The notes beneath the pieces are model-generated. The model was not told the origin of the DNA. It worked only from the letters and a program-made list of their open reading frames with translations, and ran no database searches. A DNA stretch of 64,000 bases from Rhizomicrobium sp. (GTDB lineage Bacteria > Pseudomonadota > Alphaproteobacteria > Micropepsales > Micropepsaceae), in the NCBI GenBank assembly GCA_037200045.1, contig JBBCHM010000002.1, positions 124,001 to 188,000 of the forward strand, in the 5' to 3' direction. Positions 1 to 7,953 of this stretch are shown here, in pieces (within the stretch, counting starts at the first letter, position 1; every line of letters begins with the position of its first letter). The position numbers and the translations under genes are program-made.

Positions 1-274
1 CCTGGCGCAGGCCCAGCGCCTGCCGCGTGATCGCCACCGCGACCATGGCGACGAGCAGCACCGCGACGATGCCGTAGAGCGCGAAATAGCCGAAACCGGG
101 CGGCAGCGCCGCGCCGGCGGCCGGGTCGGCGTCGCCCAGCACGCGCTCGACCAGGAACGCGCCGACGGCGTTGATCACCAGGGGGATCCAGGTCAGCCCG
201 ATCACGGTACCGATTTCGCCGAAGGTGAACGCATAGGCAAAACGGATGGTCTCGCCGACCGGAATCTTGTTCAT
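1..274 (-). CDS. Polytopic membrane protein, 3' part cut off by window edge
   Basis: Only the N-terminal 91 residues are visible, beginning MNKIPVGETIRFAYAF and followed by two hydrophobic stretches (about residues 18-35 and 65-85), so this is an inner-membrane protein. The start overlaps the stop of the upstream gene as ATGA, which means the two are co-translated. Its N-terminus resembles that of the upstream gene (KIP...T...AYxFxF...IG), so the two are probably paralogues. I do not recognise a function. A broad family of uncharacterised alphaproteobacterial multi-pass proteins looks like this. Confidence 0.7.
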   Translation of the reverse strand, partial: MNKIPVGETIRFAYAFTFGEIGTVIGLTWIPLVINAVGAFLVERVLGDADPAAGAALPPGFGYFALYGIVAVLLVAMVAVAITRQALGLRQ

Positions 275-1194
275 GCCACCGCTTTCGTGTCCGCCGAGCC
301 TTCGCCGGCCACCGCCTTGTAGGCGTTCGCTACCGCCCCGGTCGTAAGTCCCGACAGCAGGGCAAGATATAGAATCTGCAATATGGCGTAATAGGGTCCG
401 ACGCGGCGCGCAACGTCGAACAGGTCGGCGACGAACTTCTGGCCCTGCGCGTCCGTCATCGGCCCAGGTTGCAAGCCCAGTCCCGGCCCCATCGTGATCT
501 GCAACATGGTCGAGGAGATCGTCGATGCCGCCAACTGGACCGGCAGGCTCACGATGAGCGTGATGCCGAGGATACGCCAGAAATTGCCGCGGCCCAGATG
601 CCAGGATCGCCGCAAGCCGATGTGGTCCTCCGCGACGACGACGGCCGGAATGAAGAAGGACAGCCTCAGGACCGTGTAGAAATATCCAAGGACCGCGATG
701 AACGCCAGCACGCCCACCACGACGGGCATCGCCTTGGCGGCGACCTGGCCCAGCACCACGCCGACCGCGCCGATCCCCAGCGTCACCAGAACGATGCCGC
801 CCCAGACGAGCAGCACCATCAGGACGTAAGACCCGATCAGCTGCCAGACCTGACGGCCGAGCGAGAAGAAAACGAACACCGGGCCGGGATGCTGGCCGAG
901 CGCCTTGCGCATCAATCCGACGGTCACCATCGCCTGCGCGACGAGAAGCGCCAGCAGGACCAGCACGACGGCGCCCACGAGCGGCACGATGTTGGTCACC
1001 AGCTTCGCCGTGTCGATGGTCTTGCGGTCCTCGAGCCACAGCCCATGGGCGGTCGGATACAGAAGGATCGCCAAGCCGACGCCGAGCGCGGCCACGAGAA
1101 GATAGGGAAACCAGCCGATGCCGATGACGGACAGGATATTGGTGAAGGCGAAGCGATAGGCGCCGGCGATCGTGCGCTCGAATGGAATCTTCAT
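271..1194 (-). CDS. Polytopic inner-membrane protein of unknown function
   Basis: The protein has 307 residues and about six hydrophobic segments, with a soluble stretch rich in Gly/Pro/Met near residues 235-250. The start is set at MKIPFERT because it lines up with the start of the downstream paralogue (MNKIPVGET); a GTG four codons upstream is also possible. The stop overlaps the next gene by ATGA, so the two form a two-gene unit. No catalytic motif or known domain is visible. The pair could form a heteromeric membrane complex, but that is inference from pairing only. Confidence 0.75.
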   Translation of the reverse strand: MKIPFERTIAGAYRFAFTNILSVIGIGWFPYLLVAALGVGLAILLYPTAHGLWLEDRKTIDTAKLVTNIVPLVGAVVLVLLALLVAQAMVTVGLMRKALGQHPGPVFVFFSLGRQVWQLIGSYVLMVLLVWGGIVLVTLGIGAVGVVLGQVAAKAMPVVVGVLAFIAVLGYFYTVLRLSFFIPAVVVAEDHIGLRRSWHLGRGNFWRILGITLIVSLPVQLAASTISSTMLQITMGPGLGLQPGPMTDAQGQKFVADLFDVARRVGPYYAILQILYLALLSGLTTGAVANAYKAVAGEGSADTKAVA

Positions 1195-1340
1195 GGCTTG
1201 CCCCACCGCTGCGCAGCCATACTAAAGCCCGCCCCCCGTCGCGGCAATTGACGTAAAGGCATGTTGCAATGCCGCGAAGCAGGCCGTGACATATTCGAGA
1301 CGCCTCGGATAAGTTCGCTCGGCGACAGCAAGGACCGAAT

Positions 1341-2771
1341 ATGCGTTTCACCGAGTATGCGTCCCACGACGCCCTGGGTCTTGCCGCGCTCGTCAAGGCG
1401 AAGAAGATCAAACCGTCCGAAGTGCTGGACGCCGCCATCGCGCGGGCCGAGCACCTGAACCCGGCGCTCAACGCCATCGTCTTCGCCGATTATGACGGCG
1501 CCCGCGCGGCCGCCCGGGGCAAGCTCGCCAGGGGCGCCTTTAGCGGCGTGCCGATGCTGCTCAAGGACATGCGCGCCACCGTCGTCGGCTGGCCGACGCG
1601 GTCCGGCTCGCGCTATGTGCCGCCCGCGCCGGCTGCGGTCGAATCCACGATTGTGACGCGCTTCAAGGCGGCCGGCCTTATCCCGATGGGAAAGACCAAT
1701 GTCCCCGAATTCGGCATCCTGCCGACGACCGAGTCCAAGCTTTACGGCCCGGCCCACAATCCGTGGAACCTGGCGCATTCGACCGGCGGTTCGTCGGGCG
1801 GCTCGGCAGCCGCGGTCGCCGCGGGCATCGTGCCGATCGCGCACGCCACCGACGGCGGCGGCTCCATCCGCATTCCGGCGTCCGCCTGCGGCCTGGTCGG
1901 CCTCAAGGCGACGCGCGGCCGCGTCAGCCAGGGACCGGACGCCGGCGACGCGACCAGCGGCCTTTCCATCGACGGCGTCGTCACCAAGAGCGTCCGCGAC
2001 ACCGCCGCCGCTCTCGATGCGATCTGCGGCATCGACTACGGCGATCCCTATTTCGCGCCGCCGCCGGAGGGGTCCTATCTCGAAGGCATCCGGCGCAAGC
2101 CCAAGCGTCTGAAGATCGCCGTCAGCACCAGGATGATGAACGGCACGCCGCACGATCCGGAGGTGACGGCGGCGGTGAAGAAGACCGCCAAGCTGTGCGA
2201 AAGCCTCGGCCACTTCGTCGAAGAGACCGACCCGCCGCTAAACGCCGGCGAACTGATCGGCGCCTTCTCCGCGATCTGGTGCGCCAACGTGGCCTATGGC
2301 CTGAAGATGCTGGAACGGCAGACGGGCATCGCGCCGTCGCTCGATGTCGTCGAAGGGCTGACGCTCGGCCTCTACGAGATGGGCCTGAAGGTGAGCGCGG
2401 TGCAGCTTACCGAGGCCCGCCAGGCGATGATGCGCGCCGGACGCACGATCGCGAAATGGCACGAGACCTACGACGTCTGGCTGACCGCCACGCTCGGCCG
2501 TCCGCCGATGACGCTCGGCACGATCGATATCGACGAGACCGACGTGCAGAAGGGCTTCGCGCCGAATTTCGGCTATGTGCCGTTCACCTCGATGCAGAAC
2601 GCGACCGGCGCGCCGGGCATCAACCTGCCGTTCAACTGGAGCAAGGCGGGCCTGCCGCTCGGCGTGCAGTTCACCGCCCGGGCCGGCGGCGAGATGACCC
2701 TGCTCAAGCTTGCCGCCGAACTGGAGAAAGCGGCACCCTGGGCCGGCCGCTATTCCAAACTGGGGATCTGA
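1341..2771 (+). CDS. Amidase (amidase-signature family), first of tandem pair
   Basis: This is a 476-residue amidase-signature serine hydrolase, which hydrolyses carboxamide bonds through a Ser-cisSer-Lys triad. The triad is visible: Lys75 in LLKDM, the cis-Ser in the Gly/Ser-rich loop GGSSGGSAA (about residue 151) and the nucleophile Ser175 in DGGGSIRIP. Length is normal for the family. Two bases separate its stop from the start of the next gene, a clear paralogue, so they form one operon created by tandem duplication. No GatB or GatC neighbour is present, which argues against tRNA amidotransferase subunit A; a catabolic or detoxifying amidase is likelier. The substrate is unknown. Confidence 0.9.
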   Translation: MRFTEYASHDALGLAALVKAKKIKPSEVLDAAIARAEHLNPALNAIVFADYDGARAAARGKLARGAFSGVPMLLKDMRATVVGWPTRSGSRYVPPAPAAVESTIVTRFKAAGLIPMGKTNVPEFGILPTTESKLYGPAHNPWNLAHSTGGSSGGSAAAVAAGIVPIAHATDGGGSIRIPASACGLVGLKATRGRVSQGPDAGDATSGLSIDGVVTKSVRDTAAALDAICGIDYGDPYFAPPPEGSYLEGIRRKPKRLKIAVSTRMMNGTPHDPEVTAAVKKTAKLCESLGHFVEETDPPLNAGELIGAFSAIWCANVAYGLKMLERQTGIAPSLDVVEGLTLGLYEMGLKVSAVQLTEARQAMMRAGRTIAKWHETYDVWLTATLGRPPMTLGTIDIDETDVQKGFAPNFGYVPFTSMQNATGAPGINLPFNWSKAGLPLGVQFTARAGGEMTLLKLAAELEKAAPWAGRYSKLGI

Positions 2772-2773
2772 CG

Positions 2774-4207
2774 ATGGCGTTTTCCGAATATGCCGATTTC
2801 GACGGCCTGGGCCTGGCCCATCTCGTGCGCCGGGGCGAGGTCACGCCGGCCGAGCTTCTCGAGGAAGCCGTCGCGCGCATCGAGAAGCACAATCCCGCTC
2901 TCAATGCCGTGGTCCACAAGGCCTATGACGAGGCGCGCGCGGTGGCGGCGGCGAAACTGCCCGACGGGCCGTTCAAGGGCGTGCCGTTCCTGATCAAGGA
3001 CATTAATATGGAAGTCGCCGGCTGGCCGATGACCAATGGCAGCGCGCTGCTCGCCGGCTATGTCTCGCGGCACGATTCCGAGCTGACGAAGCGCTACCGC
3101 GCCGCCGGCATGGTGCTCGCCGGCAAGACCAACACGCCGGAATTCGGCATTCCCGGCACGACCGAGGGACGCTTCCTCGGCAATTGCCACAATCCGTGGA
3201 ATCCGGAGCACAGCACCGGCGGTTCGTCCGGCGGCGCGGCGGCGGCGGTCGCTGCCGGCATCGTGCCGATGGCGCATGCCTCGGACGGGCTCGGCTCGAT
3301 CCGCATCCCGGCGGCGCAATGCGGATTGTTCGGCCTGAAGCCGACGCAGTCGCGCAATCCGGGCGGTCCCGACGATCGCGGCCGCGCCCACGGCCTGATC
3401 GTCGATCACGTCGTGACCCGCACCGTGCGCGACAGCGCCGCGATGCTGGACTGGACCGGCTATCCCGAGGACGACGCGCCCTATGCACCGGTGCCGAAGG
3501 CGCGGCCCTATACGGACGAGATTCAGACCGCGCCGGGCCGCCTGCGCATCGCCTATTGCGCCCAGACGATCCAGGACACGCCGCTGCATCCCGACGTGCA
3601 GGCGACCTTCGAGAAGACCGTGAAGCTGTGCGGCGAGCTCGGCCACACCATGATCGAGAAGACGGCGCTCGATGCCAATCTGCGCAAGCTCTACAAGGCG
3701 CAGGGCTTCGTCTCCGGCGCGGTGGCCGTGGTCGGCTATGAGGAATGGGCGGAGAAGATGCAGCGCCCGATCGATATTTCGACGCTCGAATGGCTGGCGC
3801 TGGTCGGCTATCGCGCCGCCAAGGAGATGACGCCGCGCGATGTCGCCTGGGGGCTTCAGACCATCCGCGTGATCGGCCGCCAGATCCTGGCGCTCTATCG
3901 CGAATTCGACGTGCTGCTGCAGCCGATCCAGATCACCCCGCCGCCGCCGCTCGGCTTCCTCGATCCGATGAATGTGCGCGCCCGCGAGTTCAACCGCCGC
4001 CAGGGCCAGACCTTCGGCCTGACGCCGATCGCCAATCTGACCGGCCAGCCGGCGATGTCGGTCCCGATGGGCCTGTCGGGCGATGGACTGCCCCTGGCGA
4101 TGATGTTCTCGGGCCGCCATGGCGACGAGGCGACGCTGTTCCGCCTCGCCGCCCAGATCGAACAGGCGCACCCCTGGATCGACCGCAAGCCGCCGATCTG
4201 GAACTAA
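2774..4207 (+). CDS. Amidase (amidase-signature family), second of tandem pair
   Basis: This 477-residue amidase-signature hydrolase is closely related to the gene just upstream. It has the catalytic Lys in FLIKDI, the GGSSGGAAAAVAAG loop and the nucleophile Ser in DGLGSIRIP. The ATG at 2774 is chosen because MAFSEYADFDGLGLAHLV lines up with the start of the first copy and it follows the upstream stop by two bases; the frame is open further upstream only as a shadow. The C-terminal substrate region (PIQITPPPPLGFLDP) differs from that of the first copy, which suggests the pair act on different substrates. Its end overlaps the convergent PIN gene by four bases. Confidence 0.9.
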   Translation: MAFSEYADFDGLGLAHLVRRGEVTPAELLEEAVARIEKHNPALNAVVHKAYDEARAVAAAKLPDGPFKGVPFLIKDINMEVAGWPMTNGSALLAGYVSRHDSELTKRYRAAGMVLAGKTNTPEFGIPGTTEGRFLGNCHNPWNPEHSTGGSSGGAAAAVAAGIVPMAHASDGLGSIRIPAAQCGLFGLKPTQSRNPGGPDDRGRAHGLIVDHVVTRTVRDSAAMLDWTGYPEDDAPYAPVPKARPYTDEIQTAPGRLRIAYCAQTIQDTPLHPDVQATFEKTVKLCGELGHTMIEKTALDANLRKLYKAQGFVSGAVAVVGYEEWAEKMQRPIDISTLEWLALVGYRAAKEMTPRDVAWGLQTIRVIGRQILALYREFDVLLQPIQITPPPPLGFLDPMNVRAREFNRRQGQTFGLTPIANLTGQPAMSVPMGLSGDGLPLAMMFSGRHGDEATLFRLAAQIEQAHPWIDRKPPIWN

Positions 4208-4635
4208 GATTCGAGGGGATTGAGCCAGCGCAGGTTGCGATAGCGCGCGAAGCCATTGTCCGCGCTGCATAGCGTCAAGCCATGCTCGATGGCGAGCGCG
4301 GCGAGATGGATGTCCATGACGTCGTCGCTTCTCACATTCGACGTGGAGAAGAATCCGTCGATCAGTTCGGCATGCCGCTCGGTCGGAAGCGGGACCCAGA
4401 CATTGTCGAGCGCGAGCCATTTCCGCACGACCTGCCACACTTCGTCGGCAGACGGGCCCCGCGCGTAGATCTTCCGATTGGACGCTAGTCGAATGCATCC
4501 GAGCAGGCTGTGCCAAGGAAGTCCGACCCGCCCGCTTCCGGCGAATTGCTCGTCGAGCCAATGCCGCGTGCGTTTATGCTGAGGATAGTCCTCGATGATC
4601 GCGTAGAGCAGAAGGTTGGTGTCGATCAGAATCAC
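4204..4635 (-). CDS. vapC: PIN-domain toxin, VapC-like
   Basis: This 143-residue PIN-domain ribonuclease has the expected acidic residues: Asp5 in LIDTNLLLYA, a middle acidic region, and Asp residues in DDVMDIHLAALA and SADNGFARY. Proteins of this family cleave specific RNAs when freed from their antitoxin. It starts inside the end of the ribbon-helix-helix gene (ATGA overlap 4632-4635), the usual antitoxin-toxin order. It is convergent with the second amidase and overlaps its last codons. The RNA target cannot be read from sequence. Confidence 0.85.
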   Translation of the reverse strand: MILIDTNLLLYAIIEDYPQHKRTRHWLDEQFAGSGRVGLPWHSLLGCIRLASNRKIYARGPSADEVWQVVRKWLALDNVWVPLPTERHAELIDGFFSTSNVRSDDVMDIHLAALAIEHGLTLCSADNGFARYRNLRWLNPLES

Positions 4636-4922
4636 AAGCGACCGAGCTTTCGCAGGGCATCCTCGACGTCTAGCTGGTCGACCAACTCCTTGAATTCGGC
4701 TTCGGTCTTGAACGCCGGCTGCGTATTGCGAAAGACCTGCGTCTCGAACCGCTCTTTCGGCCGGAACGGCTTCTCCGCTTCGTTCAGGCCGCGGCGGAGC
4801 ACGTCGTTGACGATCTGCTTGAAGCTGAGGTCGCGCTCCTTGCGCAGACGCTCGAGCCGCACGGCGTTGTCGTCGTCGATGGTCAGCGTATTTCGACGCT
4901 TGGGGCCGGTTTTCTTCCGCAT
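4632..4922 (-). CDS. vapB: Ribbon-helix-helix antitoxin, VapB-like
   Basis: The protein has 96 residues. The N-terminus (RNTLTIDDDNAVRLERLRKERDLSF) fits a ribbon-helix-helix DNA-binding domain: a beta strand, then two helices. The C-terminal part (about residues 55-96), rich in Glu, Phe and Arg, would bind and block the PIN toxin. Translation is coupled to the toxin by a four-base overlap. A perfect 18-bp palindrome with flanking half-sites lies 10 bp upstream of the start, as expected for autoregulation. VapB antitoxins vary widely, so the assignment rests on fold pattern, size and neighbour. Confidence 0.8.
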   Translation of the reverse strand: MRKKTGPKRRNTLTIDDDNAVRLERLRKERDLSFKQIVNDVLRRGLNEAEKPFRPKERFETQVFRNTQPAFKTEAEFKELVDQLDVEDALRKLGRL

Positions 4923-4923
4923 G

Positions 4924-4958
4924 GCATCAAAGCATCAAATATTTGATGCCTTGATGTC
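4924..4958. promoter_or_regulatory. Operator of the VapBC-like module
   Basis: A perfect 18-bp palindrome GCATCAAAT/ATTTGATGC occupies 4932-4949. It is flanked by further half-sites GCATCAAA (4924-4931) and CTTGATGTC (4950-4958), so four half-sites are arrayed head-to-tail and back. This is the arrangement expected for cooperative binding of ribbon-helix-helix antitoxin dimers, and it lies directly upstream of the antitoxin start. The regulatory role is inferred. Confidence 0.75.
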
Positions 4959-5029
4959 AAGAGGCCCGATCGAGAGCACGCGGCGATCCAGGATTTTCAG
5001 GGGCTTAGCGAGGTGCTAACGACAGCGCC

Positions 5030-6367
5030 ATGAGCGAAAAACTGCACATTGTCGGCGGCGGATTGGCCGGAAGCGAAGCCGCCTGGCAGGCGGCGCAGGC
5101 CGGCGTGAAGGTTGTCCTCCACGAAATGCGCCCGGTGCGCGGCACCGAGGCGCATGTCGGCGACGGGCTGGCGGAGCTGGTCTGCTCCAACTCCTTCCGC
5201 TCCGACGATTGGGAGAACAATGCCGTCGGTCTCCTGCACGAGGAGATGCGGCGCGCCGGATCGCTGATCATGCGGACCGCCGATGCGCACCGGCTGCCGG
5301 CCGGCGGCGCGCTGGCGGTCGACCGCGTGCCGTTCTCCGAAACGATCACGCGCGAACTCTCGCGCCATCCCGATATCGAAATCGTCCGCGAGGAAGTCGC
5401 CGGCCTGCCGCCGGAAAGCTGGCGCTCGACCATCCTCGCGACCGGCCCCCTCACCTCGCCGCCGCTGGCGGAAGCGGTGCGCGCGCTGACCGGCGAGGAG
5501 TCGCTGTCGTTCTTCGACGCCATCGCGCCGATCGTGAACCGCGACTCCATCGATTTCGACGTCTGCTGGATGCAGTCGCGCTACGACAAGGGCGACGGCG
5601 CCGACTACGTCAATTGCCCGATGGACCGCGCGCAATACGAAGCCTTCATCGCCGCGCTGCTCGCCGGCGACAAGACCGACTTCAAGGAATGGGAGACCTC
5701 GACGCCCTATTTCGAGGGCTGTCTGCCGATCGAGGTCATGGCGTCGCGCGGGCCCGAGACGCTGCGCTTCGGGCCGATGAAGCCGGTTGGCCTCAGCGAT
5801 CCGCGCAGGACCGAGCGGCCCTATGCCGTCGTGCAGCTTCGCCAGGACAACGCGCTCGGCACGCTGTGGAACATGGTGGGCTTCCAGACCAAGCTGAAGC
5901 ATGGCGAGCAGGCGCGCATCTTCCGCATGATCCCGGGCCTGCAGAACGCGACCTTTGCGCGGCTCGGCGGCCTGCACCGCAACACCTTTATCAACTCGCC
6001 GCGCCTGCTCGACCGCCAATTGCGGCTGAAGCCGCGGCCGTCACTGCGCTTCGCGGGACAAGTGACCGGCGTCGAAGGCTATGTCGAGAGCGCCGCCATC
6101 GGCCTGCTGGCCGGCCGCTTTGCCGCCACCGAACTCGTCGGCGGCGAGGCCATCGCGCCGCCGCCGACCACCGCGCTCGGTGCCCTGCTCGGCCACATCA
6201 CCGGCGGCGCGGACGCCAAGACCTTCCAGCCGATGAACGTGAATTTCGGCCTGTTCCCCGAACCGCCGCCCAAGACCAAGGGCAAGGACCGCAAGCGGGC
6301 ACAGTCGCATCGCGCGCTGGCCGATCTCGAGGCTTGGCTGAATCCGTCGAAGGCAGCGGCGGAATAG
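5030..6367 (+). CDS. trmFO: Methylenetetrahydrofolate-tRNA-(uracil-5-)-methyltransferase
   Basis: TrmFO makes 5-methyluridine at position 54 of tRNA using methylene-tetrahydrofolate and FADH2. The 445-residue protein opens with an FAD-binding Rossmann motif ([13 protein letters not shown], residues 6-18). It carries family hallmarks such as [29 protein letters not shown] and the C-terminal INFG-like MNVNFGLFP. Length is normal. It is convergent with the phytoene-synthase-like gene, which starts its stop codon one base after trmFO ends. This gene and that neighbour commonly sit downstream of yajC-secD-secF in alphaproteobacteria. Confidence 0.96.
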   Translation: MSEKLHIVGGGLAGSEAAWQAAQAGVKVVLHEMRPVRGTEAHVGDGLAELVCSNSFRSDDWENNAVGLLHEEMRRAGSLIMRTADAHRLPAGGALAVDRVPFSETITRELSRHPDIEIVREEVAGLPPESWRSTILATGPLTSPPLAEAVRALTGEESLSFFDAIAPIVNRDSIDFDVCWMQSRYDKGDGADYVNCPMDRAQYEAFIAALLAGDKTDFKEWETSTPYFEGCLPIEVMASRGPETLRFGPMKPVGLSDPRRTERPYAVVQLRQDNALGTLWNMVGFQTKLKHGEQARIFRMIPGLQNATFARLGGLHRNTFINSPRLLDRQLRLKPRPSLRFAGQVTGVEGYVESAAIGLLAGRFAATELVGGEAIAPPPTTALGALLGHITGGADAKTFQPMNVNFGLFPEPPPKTKGKDRKRAQSHRALADLEAWLNPSKAAAE

Positions 6368-7189
6368 TCAGATCCGCCCGCGCATCGCCGCCGCGAGCAG
6401 GCGGATCTGGCGGCGATGGATCGGCACCTGCGGCGCGTGGTGCAGGGGATCGAAGCCGCGCCCGGCGACGCGCCGGAGAAACAGCGGCGTCAGCGAGGCG
6501 GGAAGATAGGCCGGCAATTCCTCGCGCCCGGCGCGCAGCGCGCGCGCCTTGGCGAGATGCTCCCGCGCCCAGATCGCCATCTGCGCCACGATGGCCTTCA
6601 CCTTGTCGCGCTCGTGGCTGACGAACAGCGCGTCCCTGGTGAGACCCACCGCCTGCATCAGGCTTTGCGGCAGGAAGGTCTTGTGCCGCGCCGTGTGGTG
6701 CGGGATGGAGCGCAGGATGCCCGCCAGCGCATAGGCGACACCGGCCTCGCGCGCCAGCGCGTCGTTCTCCCGGCCGAGGATGCGCGCCGCCAGCCGCATC
6801 AGATTGCCGCTCGTCGCATCGCAATAGGCCTCCACGGCCGCGCGGTCGGCGAAGACGTCGGATGACGAATCGAACGCCCGCGCCGCGACCATCGCCTCGA
6901 ACCATTCCGCCGGCAGCTCGGCCGCGGCGAACAATCCGGCCAGCGCCCGCGCCACCTCGTGGTTGCGCGGCATGCCCGCCCGCGCGCCTTCGAGCGCCTC
7001 GCGCCACCATTCCAGGCGGATCTCGCCCATCATCGGCTCGCGCACCGTGTCGGCGACACGGGCGGTCTCGACGTTGAAGGCATAGAGCGCGAGCAGCAGC
7101 GGCCGCTTTTGCGCCGGCGCGAACAGGGCCGAGAGGTAACGGTCCGGATCGGCGCGCCGCACCAGCTCCGCTATCGTTTCGCCGCTCAT
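6368..7189 (-). CDS. Squalene/phytoene synthase family protein (NDUFAF6-like)
   Basis: This 273-residue protein has the isoprenoid-synthase fold, with the motif ETARVADTVREPMMGEIRLEWWREAL at about residues 41-66. That variant is characteristic of the NDUFAF6-type branch rather than true squalene or phytoene synthases. The second acid-rich motif is degraded (YCDATSGNLMRLA), so prenyl-transfer activity is doubtful. NDUFAF6 relatives in mitochondria help assemble respiratory complex I; a similar role in this bacterium is inference. The conserved position near secD and trmFO supports orthology with other alphaproteobacterial members. Confidence 0.8.
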   Translation of the reverse strand: MSGETIAELVRRADPDRYLSALFAPAQKRPLLLALYAFNVETARVADTVREPMMGEIRLEWWREALEGARAGMPRNHEVARALAGLFAAAELPAEWFEAMVAARAFDSSSDVFADRAAVEAYCDATSGNLMRLAARILGRENDALAREAGVAYALAGILRSIPHHTARHKTFLPQSLMQAVGLTRDALFVSHERDKVKAIVAQMAIWAREHLAKARALRAGREELPAYLPASLTPLFLRRVAGRGFDPLHHAPQVPIHRRQIRLLAAAMRGRI

Positions 7190-7258
7190 CCTCTCTCCAA
7201 CGAAAGAACCGCCGGATCGCTCCGACGGCCCGTTTCGTTGGCCCCTTCCAGCTTTCGC

Positions 7259-7888
7259 CTAGGGCCAGTGCGTCGCTGCCGCCATGCAGAACAGCATCGG
7301 GATGGAGAGCAGCGTGTTGATGCGGCTGAACTGGCCGGCGGTCTTTGCCGATGCCGCCTTCGCATCCGCCGACAGGTCGGGATATTTGTTGGCAATATTC
7401 AGCGCCTTTTGCTGGTTCGGCCAGATCACGAACCAGACGTTGAACCACATGATCGTGCCCAGCCACATGCCGATGCCGATCATGAGGTAGCTGGTGGTTG
7501 CGAAGGCGCCGCCCGCGTCCACGATATCCAGCGTGTATGCCTGGACGATATAGCGGTTGATGCCTGCCAGCAGGATGCCGAACACAATCGTGCCCATGGC
7601 GCCCCAGCGGAACCAGAACAGCGCCGCCGGCGTGATGTACTTGCCGAGCGCCGGCCGCAATTCGGCGGGAATGGACGGCGTGGTCGGCGTGGCGACGAAG
7701 TTGAAGTACCACAAAAGGCCGATCCACATCACGCCACAGATGATGTGCGCCCAGCGCAGCAGAAATGTCGCGAAGGTCTCGGCGTCTATATGCCAGCCGT
7801 CCCGCTGCAAGTGTATGAGAAGCACGATGAGCGCCAGCACGAAGCCCGCGATCACCACATTGCGCAGATTCCCCAAAAAAGCCGCCAT
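7259..7888 (-). CDS. Urate-oxidase N-terminal-like membrane protein (PuuD-like)
   Basis: The protein has 209 residues and about five or six transmembrane segments, with motifs RWAHIICGVMWIGLLWYFNF, FWFRWGA and GTIMWFNVWFVIWPNQ. These match the membrane domain of PuuD-type urate hydroxylases. The C-terminal cytochrome c domain of full PuuD is missing, so a urate-oxidising role is uncertain. The ATG at 7888 is preferred because GGGAGGG sits just upstream and it avoids overlap with secD; a longer frame reaches 7993. It stands where secF is usually found, between secD and the phytoene-synthase-like gene. Confidence 0.72.
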   Translation of the reverse strand: MAAFLGNLRNVVIAGFVLALIVLLIHLQRDGWHIDAETFATFLLRWAHIICGVMWIGLLWYFNFVATPTTPSIPAELRPALGKYITPAALFWFRWGAMGTIVFGILLAGINRYIVQAYTLDIVDAGGAFATTSYLMIGIGMWLGTIMWFNVWFVIWPNQQKALNIANKYPDLSADAKAASAKTAGQFSRINTLLSIPMLFCMAAATHWP

Positions 7889-7953
7889 GGCCACCCTCCC
7901 GTATGAGTCCGCCGGAACTTTACCCCAATTCTCGGGCTTTTCAGCCCTTTTCT

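Noticed and set aside
1763-4207. 814-codon frame through both amidases as one fused protein
   Set aside because: The first half is an out-of-frame shadow of the first amidase; the true second amidase starts at 2774.
2750-4561. Minus-strand frame of 603 codons opposite the second amidase
   Set aside because: Antisense shadow; it also crosses the PIN-toxin gene in another frame.
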